64,000 bases of DNA. Origin: Ridgeia piscesae (taxonomy: Eukaryota > Annelida > Polychaeta > Sabellida > Siboglinidae). The notes beneath the pieces are model-generated. The model made no database searches and had not been told where the DNA came from. It worked only from the letters and a program-made list of their open reading frames with translations. Location: contig JAODUO010000111.1 in NCBI GenBank assembly GCA_025642075.2, positions 368,501 to 432,500 of the forward strand. The letters run 5' to 3'. Positions 10,648 through 21,572 of the stretch are shown here, in pieces. Each line of letters begins with the position of its first letter. The first letter of the stretch is position 1. The position numbers and the translations under genes were made by a program.

Positions 10648-11227
10648 ACTGGGGCCCAATGGATTAATTACCAAGTTGCTGGTGTGTTTGAAACTGCATT
10701 TCACAACAGGAAGATGAACCTCATTAAATTTATAAACATCTCGGGTCTGTTTGAAAATTTTCTATTGATGAGTATTACGAATAGCTGCATACATAGTCAT
10801 CTGTTAAAATAAAATGTGTGTTTATATCGACTGTCACTGGTATGTTGTAACAGTGTTCCCACCCACCAATCTTACCTCTAGAATGGCTGCCCACGAACAA
10901 GTTATATATCTGATCGTCAACTGGTTTGGTCTAACTGATAATTTATGATAATCCAAGAATTTTCCAAAGCAACTGTGTGTATTACATTAAATTATTCATA
11001 CATCATAGATCTGAACAACAATGAATATTATCTGCAACATGTTGAATTAAATCAGGATTGAGGCAACTTTGACAAGCAGGGGCAGGCTAATGATTCGATC
11101 GTCACTATTCGAAGGAATGTACTACCTCACCTGTGTGTGCGACAGTTCAAGTTCTGAACGTAGACATAAATACACAGAACTAAATCAACTAAAATGTCAG
11201 GACTAGTACCAAAGTGTTACCTCATTC
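10648..11227. other. No recognisable feature
   Basis: Unassigned spacer between the Harbinger-like element and the LINE. No gene is seen. Confidence 0.35.
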
Positions 11228-12290
11228 CTATGTCGCCATGACCAAGCTGCACGTACATTCCTTCAAAGGAGTAAACCTCATTTCTTTTACAGGAATGACA
11301 TGGCACTTTTCTAGATTGAATTTCATGTTCCATTTTTTTGCCCATTTATCAAGTTTGTGAAGATCTTTCTTCAGCGCAGCTGTGTTTGTCTTAGGCTTAA
11401 GTGCTACATACATTATGGTGTCATTAGCAGAGTTTATCTGTATAAGTAATATTGTCTGGAATGTTGTTAATGTAAAAAGTGAATAGGCAGGGAACAACTA
11501 CAGAACCTTATGGGTCTCCTGATATTACATGGACTTCAGAGCATCCTCGCCCTCTATTATAATTATTTGGGATATGTCGGTTAAAAATGCTTGAATCCAG
11601 GAGTTGTTTTTGCCTTGGATGCCGTAGTGATGGAGTTTGTGAATTAGTTTGCTATGGCTCACCTTATCAAATGCTTAAAAATAAACCATCATTATGACAT
11701 CCGTTTGTGCACCAGATTGCACATTGGTAACTAGGTCATGTGTAAACTGAACAAGTTGTGTATCACATGACACACGAGATCGAAAGCCATGTTGAAAATG
11801 GTAAGGAATGTTGAGTCACTGTCACATTTCATTGTGTTACTAACCAAGATATGTTACATTAGTTTAGATGCTATACATGTCAAGGAGATGAGTCTATAAT
11901 TGGAAACAAGGTATTTTTTGGCTATTCTTGAAGATAGGTGAAACATTTGCTTTTAACCAGTCTGTGGGGACTTCACCTGTTACATATGATTTTCAAAAGG
12001 TTAAGGTAAGTGATGGAGCAATTTTGACAGCTAACTCTTTTATAATTCATGGGTGGATGTTATCTGGTCCTTGAGCTTCATAGGATTTAAGATTTTTCAG
12101 ATATTTTAGTACATCAGTTGCTGTAATTTCTATATCTTGCATTTACGGTAAAGTTTAATTATGTAGATTTATTTCTTGGGGAGATTGGTCATCTGTAGAC
12201 TGACTGAAACTACTGATTGAGAATCACTGCTTTGGCTTTGGGACTTGACTGTAGGATTCCATTTTGTCTGAGTGGCGATACCCCTGTATG
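11228..12290 (-). pseudogene. LINE reverse-transcriptase region, heavily decayed
   Basis: Reading the minus strand from 12290 down, pieces in shifting frames reproduce the order of a CR1/L2/Jockey-type ORF2. They are GVSPLRQNG and KAKAVILNQ, a GPDNIHPRIIKELA piece, GEVPTDWLKANVSPIFK, then NYRLISLTCIASKL, FDKVSHSKLIHKLHHYGI and finally LHKLDKWAKKWNMKFNLEKC. These correspond to the linker, RT fingers, palm and thumb of non-LTR reverse transcriptases. Several stops and frameshifts are present, and the YADD catalytic box is degraded (SANDT at about 11430). The copy is not functional. Confidence 0.85.
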
Positions 12291-12298
12291 GTTGGCAT

Positions 12299-12602
12299 AG
12301 CTTTACGCAGAGACCCGACCAGGCGACCACCTGTCACTTGGACGGGTAAAAAACCGTTGAGGATGGGTAGAAATATGGGTGGACGGGTACAAAAATGAAG
12401 GAGCAAAAAAGGGTATCCAAAACCATAGATATTGTCAGTTATGCCTCAAAAGTAAGTGTATATGGTGTCACATGTGTGTTTGTAGTCCATTTTAGGTAGG
12501 TCATCAGACACATTTAAAGTTTGTAAACTGGCTTAACAGTTAACATCCATGTGACCACAAAAACACGTGTGAATGGCAATAATGTGGTCATGCATAAAGC
12601 CC
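12299..12602. mobile_element. Short inverted-repeat element, copy 2, inserted in the LINE
   Basis: This unit shares most of its sequence with 3850-4136, including GGACGGGT repeats, CCAAAACCATAGATATTGT, GGTGTCACATGTGTGTTTGT and GTAAACTGGCTTAACAGT. It has the same inverted ends (AGCTTTACGCAGAGACCC ... TGCATAAAGCCC). It separates the connector and reverse-transcriptase parts of the flanking LINE, so it inserted after that LINE. Confidence 0.65.
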
Positions 12603-12605
12603 TGG

Positions 12606-13465
12606 TGGTCAGTATGGCAGCGATTCATATAAGTCAAAAATATCTTAGCATTAATTGTTTTTTGTGTACCATCGTCAGTAGATGTGATAATCTCATTTAC
12701 ACAGTTCCAGTAGGCAGATCTTAGTTGTTGTTGTATAGTTCATTTTAGGTGTTTGTATTAATAATTAGGTCTGGTTTTATATTATCAATGAATGATACAA
12801 ATTCAGCCTTCTTATTCTTTAGTGATTGACAGTTTAGGTTGATGATTCTCAATGTTTCTTTAGTTTTTGGGAATATAAGTGTAACTGTGCTGTTTCCTCT
12901 GACTGGAAGGTGAATATGTATGAAGTGGAGGTCCTAACCTAGCTGGCGTTAATGGGAACTGAATGGAATAGTCATTTGAAAGTGAGATGTGTTGATATAT
13001 GTTTTCAGAAGGTTCAATGTCATTATAATTGAAAAGGGTACTACTGGAATTAGGCATTCCGCATTTTAGACAATTCCATGATATCTATTAAGTTTGCATT
13101 GTTTCGTATATTGTGTCTTTATAATGCTTTCATAAGTGTGGAACCAGGTGTTAAGTATCACAGCAAATTGCTTTGTGCTTCCATGTTACAGATTCTTGAC
13201 GGACACCACAAGAGTATTTGGGTGCTCTGGGGCCAGGATTCATTCCAATGTCATTTTCCAGAACAAGAAAATATAATAAGTATGATGGGAATTTATGGGG
13301 GTTTTCTCTGGACGCCCTTGGTTTGTGACGCAAGTTGACGGGTAACGCCTTGATGAGAGAAATGTCTGGTCCTGATCTATTCATCAAAAATTCATGTGGC
13401 ATTTTACAATAGTTATTTGTACCATTTGTAATCTCTGCAAATGCAATCAAGAAAAAACAAAACAC
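12606..13465 (-). pseudogene. 5' part of the same CR1-like LINE: 2A-like motif, zinc-finger start, endonuclease start
   Basis: From 13465 downward the minus strand encodes a hydrophobic YLLYFLVL stretch, then DIGMNPGP (about 13265-13230), then APKYSCG and HKAICCDT. This resembles LINE N-termini in which a 2A-like D-V/I-E-x-N-P-G-P peptide precedes a PHD-like finger. At 12848-12760 the motif RIINLNCQSLKNKKAEF with KPDLIINTNT matches the start of the AP-endonuclease domain. At 12730-12640 QQQLRSAYWNCVNEIITS matches the endonuclease-RT connector, so much of the endonuclease is deleted. The 2A Glu is Gly here, and stops interrupt the frame. Confidence 0.8.
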
Positions 13466-13582
13466 TTAGGTAAAATGTTTTGTTTTTAAAATGAAGTTAT
13501 ACTAAGAGATATACTAAATTTAGTTTTATGTGTATGTACCAGTCTCAATGAATTTTAGCAGCTCGTAGTACCTTGGGATACA

Positions 13583-14265
13583 ATTCAAAACGGCGACAAA
13601 TCCAAAACGGCAACAATTCAAAATGGCGACAAACCAAAACGGCGACAACCAAAACGGCGACACATCCAAAACGGCGACAACCAAAACGGCGACACATCCA
13701 AAACGGCGACAACCAAAACGGCGACACATCCAAAACGGCGACAACCAAAACGGCGACACATCCAAAACGGCGACAAATCCAAAACGGCGACAATCCAAAA
13801 CGGCGACACGCCAAAACGGCGACACCAAAACCAAAACGGCGACAAATCCAACTTGATTTCTCTCCAAAACGCTGTGTTTACTTGTATTCAAAACGGCGAC
13901 ACGCACCGTTTTGGTTGTCGCCGTCTTGGTTGTCGCCGTTTGGATGTGTCGCCGTTTTGGCGTGTCGCCGTTTTGGATGTGTCGCCGTTTTGGTTGTTGC
14001 CGTTTTGGAGTGTCGCCGTTTTGGTTGTCGCCGTTTTGGTCTGTCGCCGTTTTGGAGTGTCGCCGTTTTGATTTGTCGCCGTTTTGGTTGTCGCCGTTTT
14101 GGAGTGTCGCCGTTTTGGTTTGTCGCCATTTTGGTTGTCGCCGTTTTGGAGTGTCGCCGTTTTGGTTGTCGCCGTTTTGGTCTGTCGCCATTTTGACGTA
14201 TCGCCGTTTTGGATTTGTCGCCGTTTTAGTTGTCGCCGTTTTGGATTTGTCGCCGTTTTTACTTA
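13583..14265. repeat. Giant inverted minisatellite (CAAAACGGCGACA unit and its complement)
   Basis: From 13583 to 13855 about 15 units of 17-18 bp (CCAAAACGGCGACAACC/CACATC) run head to tail. After a ~50-bp spacer the complement (TTTTGGTTGTCGCCG) runs for about 20 units to 14265. The two arms could pair along most of their length. Open frames on all strands here (such as PKRRQPKRRH and SPFWLSPFW repeats) are artefacts of a unit lacking stops. It resembles foldback elements, whose ends are long inverted arrays of short repeats. Confidence 0.9.
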
Positions 14266-14940
14266 TATTCCTGGCAGCAATCGATCTCGGTCCAGGAGGC
14301 GTGCACCCTCCAAGACGCCTGCCGTCTCACTGCGACATGGACGCTTCACTGCCATGCTTGGCATATTTATCACCAAGTGCTGATTTTACAATCTTAGCAT
14401 TTAACAATATTTATTGTCGGGTCCAAGTTTATGCACGAATCTGAATATTTATCTAGGAAATGGCATTGCACAACAGGCATAACTTTCAGCGGCCATGATG
14501 TTCCCGTGCATTGTGGGATATCTCGTACCTATAATCTCGACAGACGGCGCAGTCCGTAGATTTCTGAAATTAGTAGCATTTACGTTATACCTATTGGTAC
14601 AAAAAAACGTAACGCAGACGAATTTGTTGTGTCTGGCTATAGTGGTTGCATGCTCTCTCACTCTCAGTAAGACCAAAGATACATACACAGAAGATTTCGT
14701 TGCTGCTAAATTAGGTGTGGGGCTACAAGTGCTTCCATCTCCCGGAGCATGGGTAATCGATGCTACTGCTAAATTTACTCCGCCAAATGGCGCCACTTTT
14801 TTAATTTCGACGCTGCCCACACCGCAGCGTTTTTGTGATAGAAGAGTAGGACATACAATTCTTGATAGAAGCAAAACGCAGGAACTTTTAATGAGGAAAA
14901 GATACAGGTTTGTCTTCCCTCTCTGTATCTCTGATATGTT
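14266..14940. other. No recognisable gene
   Basis: Overlapping open frames of 176-193 codons occur on opposite strands between 14449 and 15076. The plus frame runs straight into the SINE and neither shows domains, so I treat them as non-coding. Confidence 0.35.
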
Positions 14941-14947
14941 GCCTCTC

Positions 14948-15250
14948 GGTGGTCGCGCGGTAGAACGCCGGACCGTCAATCTAGGGGACGGTGGTTCAAT
15001 CCCACCTACCGCCGTTTCGAAACTTAGGCAATTTCTTCACCCCACATTTGCCTGTGTCTTTCGGAAGAGACACTAAAAGCCGGTGGTCCCTTCTGTCTGG
15101 TGTCTATGCCAGGGGAAGTAAAAGATCCCACACAGGGGGTAAATGTGTAACCTGTAGTGGACTCACAAATTCTAGAGAAGAACAACTTCTGCGTTAGCCC
15201 AAGTTTGGGCTGTTTGGAGGTAATCACCTAAGACCTAAGACTTGTCGGAT
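14948..15250 (+). mobile_element. tRNA-derived SINE
   Basis: The head at 14948-15015 is tRNA-like. It has an A-box-like TGGTCGCGCGGTAGAACGCC, a B box GGTTCAATCCC (14993-15003) within a perfect GGTGG/CCACC T-arm, and a partial acceptor stem. The body has GTCTTTCGGAAGAGACACTA, then GGTGGTCCC and GGGGAAGTAAAAGATCCCAC, a layout common to tRNA-derived SINEs of marine invertebrates. The end segment 15189-15235 recurs inverted at 54826-54872. It is not a functional tRNA because the anticodon arm does not pair. Confidence 0.75.
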
Positions 15251-15325
15251 CATCAGCTTTGTGAATATGTCACAACTTGAAGTTATCACGGAATTACAAT
15301 CAAACCAAATGTGACGTAATATTGA

Positions 15326-15327
<2 letters not shown>

Positions 15328-15381
<54 letters not shown>

Positions 15382-15409
15382 AATATATATATTATATAAA
15401 GTCAATATA

Positions 15410-15448
<39 letters not shown>

Positions 15449-15479
15449 TAAATATTATATATATATATATATATATTGT

Positions 15480-15521
<42 letters not shown>
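15328..15521. repeat. Interrupted (TA)n microsatellite with internal inverted copies
   Basis: Long TA tracts are broken by TATTATATAAAGTCAATATA, ATAATTATAAATATT and TATTGTCAATATA interruptions. Confidence 0.9.
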
Positions 15522-16500
15522 GTGCAAATAACGTCGTCGAAGGTTAATAGGCAAGCGGCACATCCTAAAAAGTGCGTTATTTTACGAGTTTAAATGACCC
15601 CCACCTACACACACCCAAATGTTATATCATTTGGAAGTCCTGCATCTCCCCGTCACGATTAGTCCTATCATAAAGTTGCTAAGTGGTGTAGTAAGCGTTA
15701 ATCCGAGGTCAAACAAGGACACAATAAAACGATCAATTTTTGAAATTGGACGCTTTTGAAAACGTTTCGATATTAACATGGCTAAGTAGCTATTTTATGT
15801 TTTTAGAAAATGGACAAGCCATATTTTGTTGGAAAGCGCAATATATTATCGACAAGATAATGGACAACATTGTGCTGTATCCATAAACGATAAGAATGAT
15901 GACAATGTCAAGCAAGGTCACCCATAAAATGACGATTATTTGAAAGTTTACAATGCCGCGAATACTATGAAGTTATGTGTCTACTTTACAAATATGGATA
16001 AGTCATGTGTTGTATGAAAGATTAGTTTTTCCCCGTCAAAATACGATGTGACTGGGAACTGTGAGGTGAGGTGGTTGGTTGGTGTTGAGCTGCGTTCAAA
16101 CAGGGTCACCATAAATTGACGAACGTTAGAAATTGCGCCATTCTGCACACGTTACACAATTTCTGTTTGCTTATATCTGTTATCTCCGCCACAATGAAGT
16201 ACACAATCGAACCAACAAATGTCCAGTGAAGGTCAAATCAGGTCATTATAAAGGTATCTATATTCAAAAGTGTTACTACGTGTTTGTTAATATACGCAAC
16301 GCAATATCGTATGCCATTGGAAAAGTCATTGTTTCGGCGTCAAATGGGTTATTACATAGGACTATTTTTATAGAGCTGCAATTGTTACTATAAATGTTTT
16401 TTGCAAAGTGAACTATTTGTTTTTCTTGTCTTGTTGTCAAATACTCATTCATCACAAAACATTGCATGTTGAGACAATTTGGTAATGGTACTTGAAATGT
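15522..16500. other. Unassigned; weak ~190-bp periodic motif
   Basis: A motif of the form GTCAARCARGGTCACC-ATAAAATGACGA, followed by TTGAAAnTT, recurs loosely at about 15709, 15907, 16096 and 16228. Each recurrence is followed by an AAATATGGATAAG-like segment. This may be a very diverged tandem repeat. No gene is recognised. Confidence 0.35.
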
Positions 16501-17625
16501 TCTACCTACGTTTATTTTCTGTTCATTCTCATCGTTGTCACCATCACATAGAATGTCTTTGTCGATTGCTAAGGTGATATTTCAAGAACAATCTACATAC
16601 AGTTGTTCAACAGCAACACATATTCCAATAGAGCACACAAGTCAAAATCGCTGGCACATTGAGAGAACACTGATTAAAACAAAAAATTCACTAAGAGCCA
16701 ACTCGAAAAGAATGCTATTCTATATCTCGCCTGGTGTCTCCTCAGACTACGATAAGAAAATCCCAATTTGGTATGAGGTCTACCACAACCTCTCCCAGGA
16801 GAGAACTAGCTACACAACAGTTCTATACTCGCCAATTAGTGATGCGAATCCAGTCGGCATGGCCACCACGTACACAACGATATGAAAATGTTAGGACTTG
16901 GTAATAGCACTCGGCCAGCACCACTCTATTCAAACGATTGGTTAACAACTATATGCCTTTACCGCACAATACATCTCAATTCATAACGACAATTTAGAGG
17001 TCTTTCCAATTAGATTTGGATGAGGGATGGGTGCAATCAATTCTATCCAATTTGTTTTGAATTATTGGAATTGTTACATTTAATATACCATATTGTCCCG
17101 ATACAACAAATTATCTAGGTCATGTGCAAAGTCACTCAGGAAGCAACAAGCGTGACTCCTAGCACACAAAGAGAAAGCAAACCCCCTTTGAAGCTGGATA
17201 AAACGTTGGGCGTCATCACAGATGCAAAGTGAAACAGTTGTGTAGTCGGGGTGACTGTCGGACTGACTAGAATGACACCAACACTCATCAGGTTGTCATT
17301 GATGAAGCCCATCATGAGTTACTATATGAAAGTAATGCGAGAAAGGAGTCATTCTTCCAAAAGAACTGAAGACAGTGATCACAAAAAAGTACTGACATTC
17401 ACATTAAGGAGTGATGAAGAGCATGTGCGAGCTGTGACCATGATTTGCTCATCGAGTATATAAGTGCTGGGGAGGAAAAGCGGGAGAGATTTGCAGAACT
17501 GGGCCATCAGTTAGAAGTTCAAATCGAGATTGTATCAGAACTTCAACAATCACCATTACAACCAAAGTGTATATTAGGAATGCCACTGCTGTCATTCAAA
17601 TGATGGCGGGGATGGGCTAGTACAG
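16501..17625 (+). other. Unassigned region with possible remnant coding segments
   Basis: A 116-codon frame (16535-16885) and a second stretch (about 17437-17601, HDLLIEYISAGEEKRERF, then ELGHQLEVQIEI) look mildly protein-like. Neither has a recognisable domain, a start in good context with splice support, or a partner. They may be decayed transposon sequence. Confidence 0.25.
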
Positions 17626-18543
17626 TTACAGGTCTGTAAGTGTACAATTATAGGTATGTTAGTGTACAGTTACAAGTCTGTTAGTGTACAGTTACAGGTC
17701 TGTAAGTGTACAATTATAGGTATGTTAGTGTACAGTTACAGGTCTGTAAGTGTAGAATTTTAGGTATGTTAGTGTACAGTTACAAGTCTGTTAGTGTACA
17801 GTTACAGGTCTCTAAGTGTACAATTATAGGTATGTTAGTGTACAGTTACAAGTCTGTTAGTGTACAGTTACAGGTCTCTAAGTGTACAATTATAGGTATG
17901 TTAGTGTACAGTTACAAGTCTGTTAGTGTACAGTTACAGGTCTCTAAGTGTACAATTATAGGTATGTTAGTGTACAGTTACAAGTCTGTTAGTGTATAGT
18001 TACAGGTCTCTAAGTGTACAATTATAGGTATGTTAGTGTACAGTTACAAGTCTGTTAGTGTACAGTTACAGGTCTCTAAGTGTACAATTATAGGTATGTT
18101 AGTGTACAGTTACAAGTCTGTTAGTGTACAATTACGGGTTTATTAGAGGCAGTTACAGGTCTGTTAGTGTACAATCACAGGTCTATAAGTGTATAGCTAC
18201 AGGTTTGTTAGTGTACAGTTACAGGTTTGTTAGTGTACAGTTACAGGTTTGTTAATGTACAGTTACAGGTATGTTAGTGTACAGGTACAGGCCTGTTAGT
18301 GTACAGTTACAGGTTTGTTAGTGTACAGTTACAGGTTTGTTAGTGTACAGTTACAGGTATGTTAGTGTACAGTTACAGGTATGTTAGTGTACAGTTACAG
18401 GTCTGTTAGTGTACAGTTACGGGTCTGTTAATATACAGTTACAGGTTTGTTAGTGTACAGTTACAGGTATGTTAGTGTACAGTTACATGTTTATTAGTGT
18501 ACAGTTACAGGTTTGTTAGTGTACAGTTACATGTCTGTTGTAG
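17626..18543. repeat. 22-bp minisatellite, about 41 copies
   Basis: The unit GTTACAGGTCTGTTAGTGTACA repeats with recurrent variants (ATTATAGGTATG, AAGTCTG, GGTCTCTA). From 17780 to 18120 a higher-order period of three units (TCTCTAAGTGTACAATTATA, then GTATG, then AAGTCTG) repeats regularly. From 18180 on, single units with TTTG/TATG variants dominate. Confidence 0.95.
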
Positions 18544-18544
18544 A

Positions 18545-19860
18545 CGCTATTTTCCAATCAATCTTTGAGTAATTGAAGTCTCGAAGTAGAAGAACATGTG
18601 AAAATATTCACTTATTTTCTCTAGTACCTTAGTAGTATCACAGTTTTCAGTGGTGATGTCTAACTTCTGTAAAAGGAGTCAAAGAGCAGCGTATCCTTCC
18701 CTTTCCGTTTCAAGGTGCAAAATAGTGCTTCATTAAACTCAACATCAAACTGGTGTACTTGAAACGGCAATGAATTATGAATAAATAAGGTAATTCCTTC
18801 TACATTTATTTTCAGTCATATTCATGTCTTTTGAAGTGTTTAGGTTTTACTTCTGATATAGCTAATTAGCTATCACTTGTGGTAGGGTGGAGTTGTTTTT
18901 ATTCTACATTTAAGCTCAGTTATTTCGTCTGTTGTCGATGCATCTGCATTTGAGTATCACACAATTATTTATCCTTCATTTATGCCTGAGCTTGGTTGGA
19001 TATTTTGCTCTTTATTATACGTTGATGATTTGCCTTTCTCCTGGTCGACCTCTTACTATGTAGACACAAAGTGTAGTCTGCTCCTGCTGTGTTTTTTCTC
19101 CTGCCTCCTGCAATATTTGCTCCTTCTCTCTGTCCTCCCTGCTCATGTCATGTCTAACAGTCATTTCACTGAATGACTCACTCACAGTTTATGTAAGTTT
19201 TCAATGACTGGGACGTTTTTGTCCACATCAGGAAAGGCTACCAGCAGCGGCCGACTTCTTGTTTCTTCCGCCTCGGTCTCATTTCTAGCCTTGCTCCCTA
19301 GTCTTCGTACTTGTTTGACCTCTGGCTGGTATTTTCTATCTGTAGTGTACCCCATTAGTTCTTTCAAAAGTTCTCTGTCATGAATTGCATTGTCTGCTTT
19401 TAGGGGACTGGTCCCTGCTGATTACTAGGTGTTTCATTCTATTTGTCCTATCATGTACTTGAGCGCACACTGTGGCAACTACTTCGTCTTTATTTACGAT
19501 TGGTGGTACCTAGTTTCGATCTAGGGATTTGTTTGTAGCCTGAGATTGAGGATCTGCTACTTTGGCGACTGCATCCTCGACTTCACTTACCCTGTTTTTA
19601 GTGCTTCCTCTTTATTTTATATTGTAGACAATTTATTTTCTAACTAATCTTGTCGCTTTTGCATAATTAATAGTTGTGTCGTGATAGCCTTTGCCCTCTT
19701 TGGCATGAAGTGCAGTACCAACTAATGTGCTGTTATTCCTCGCGGATCAGTACTTGGTACAGTGCATCAGAGACTTTCTGGCATTACTTATGATGCCATC
19801 CCTTGCAAATGTCACATTTTTTGGCGTAGACACTTGTCTTGATCTCTAACTTGATCTCAA
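18545..19860 (-). pseudogene. Second decayed CR1-like LINE: PHD-like finger, RPLLV domain, endonuclease
   Basis: On the minus strand, from 19840 down, CDICKGWHHK, CQKVSDALYQVL and ISWYCTSC give the C-x2-C ... W-H ... C ... WYC-x2-C pattern of a PHD-type finger. At 19340-19190 RRLGSKARN and SRPLLVAFPDVDKNV match the RLG...RPLLV segment that follows such fingers in CR1-like ORFs. At about 18760-18550 FNEALFCTLKRKGR and LLLRDFNYSKIDW match the endonuclease, where LLGDFNYPxIDW is typical. Many stops and frameshifts show a dead copy. The 22-bp minisatellite begins at its 3' edge, so the reverse transcriptase is missing. Confidence 0.75.
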
Positions 19861-20195
19861 GCAACCTACCTCCAGTTTCTTGTTTGTTTTATGCTGTTGT
19901 GTTAGAATTGTTCTTTGATGATGAACTACCTCGTAGTGATCTTTATGACTGTACCATTGCCATTATTGGTCATTCATACCATTTGGTACTTCTGGTTGCC
20001 CCACGCATGTGTGTGTAGCTACCGCTGGCTGCATAATAAGACGTGCATACTTGATTTCATAAAGTTTATTTATACATGAATACAGTTCAGTAATTTACAA
20101 CAATTGATATATTATACAAAAACCATGCATGTGTGTACGTGCACGCGTACGCACACGCACAACCCACTCACCCACCCATCCCACCCACACAACCC
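19861..20195. other. Possible 5' remainder of the LINE, then unassigned spacer
   Basis: No motif is recognisable upstream of the PHD-like finger. The sequence leads into a CA microsatellite. Confidence 0.3.
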
Positions 20196-20196
20196 G

Positions 20197-20276
<80 letters not shown>

Positions 20277-20458
20277 ACATTCGTTCACATACAGTTTTAA
20301 GAAGTTCGCAGCCCACCATAAATATTGTTTAGTATCGGCTCAAACCACACCCAATACTTAGTGCGGCATTATTTTGGACGATCCATGAATTGTTCCAATT
20401 ATCAATGACCAAAAACAGCAGTATAAGCTCCCCTGTCCAAATCAACGTCAACGTGCGG

Positions 20459-20518
<60 letters not shown>
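20196..20518. repeat. (CA)n and (TA)n microsatellites
   Basis: CA repeats occupy 20196-20272 and a (TA)29 tract 20460-20518, separated by ~185 bp of unique sequence. Confidence 0.95.
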
Positions 20519-20521
<3 letters not shown>

Positions 20522-21285
20522 ATTCGCTAGGGGACGCCACAGTAGTGTGCTCCCCGTGCCATACGGATACGATGGAACTAGCCTTCCACATGTAACGTAC
20601 CCGTTCCGTGGGCTTACGCGAACTTACGCTATCACCCTCGTATTGACAACTCGTCGATTGATGTAACTTATGACATCGACGGGGAGGGGGGGGGGCTGTT
20701 GAGCATTTTCGCCGCCGTCACTTCAGCTTCTTCCAATCTAAATGGGGGCATGTGCCGAAGGTCTACGGGGCCGTACCCCTTCGACGCGCCTACGACACTC
20801 ACGATTCAGCGATCACCCAGCGCATGAGAAATACTAAAACGTAAAATGTTGGTCAACGATGAGACAACAAACTCACGTGCTTACAACCTATGCGTCTCCA
20901 GGGCGCTTCCTTCAAGGTGCCACTGGGGCGTGTCCTCTCTGTCTCACCATACTTTCTGGCAACCTTCTTACGCTTGGTCGTGGAACCACATATACATTAT
21001 TTACCAATCGCAATGCACACAAGAAACTAGCGCAACATACAGCGGGGATAATCAGCAATTACTATATTATGTACATTGTATTTCTGATTACGCTTCACCA
21101 GACATTGACACTTTTAGTTTGCCGGGGATCAGCCGGTATTTTAGCGATCGAAACTGTCGTGACGTGCAATGCCCTTTTGCACGTACCGCCACAAATAACG
21201 TGGAGTACTCCGGGCATCAAGGAAATGTCACGTTGGTAATCTTGTACTTGCTGAATCTTAATTATTATGATTTCGTCTTTCGTAC
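20519..21285. other. Unique CpG-rich sequence, no gene recognised
   Basis: CpG dinucleotides become frequent from here. Two overlapping plus-strand frames (20846-21304, 20859-21239) show no domain. A G-run (GGGGAGGGGGGGGGG) sits near 20680-20696. Confidence 0.4.
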
Positions 21286-21290
21286 CTCGT

Positions 21291-21296
21291 TTTATT
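21291..21296 (-). terminator. Candidate poly(A) signal AATAAA of the KLHL-like gene
   Basis: TTTATT on the plus strand reads AATAAA on the minus strand, about 277 nt after the stop codon of the last Kelch exon. It is followed by a T/GT-rich stretch in the gene's direction. This would be a normal 3' UTR length; it is inferred from position only. Confidence 0.45.
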
Positions 21297-21572
21297 TACC
21301 CTAGCAATAAACTTCATCCATCGTGGCCCAATAATCGCATCAAACCGAGGGTAAATGTTTGGCCCATTATCGAACCCTAAACACATGTTATCGCCGTTTC
21401 GACGTCCTGTATAAAGCGCTTGAGTTTTTTTGGAAATATAAAACGAGGTAAGAATGACTGTTACACTGTAACAACAATGCCAACCGAAGTACAAGATTAT
21501 CATCCCGTGCACTGCCGTCGACCGCGACGGAACAGGTCCGGAGAAACTGTCTTGGGTTTTGAGCTCCATGAC

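Noticed and set aside
13526..14444. Frames of 177-221 codons rich in PKRRQ or SPFWL
   Set aside because: Stop-free reading of the inverted minisatellite on all strands.
14948..15015. Functional tRNA gene
   Set aside because: The T-arm and B box are good but the anticodon arm does not pair and a SINE body follows.
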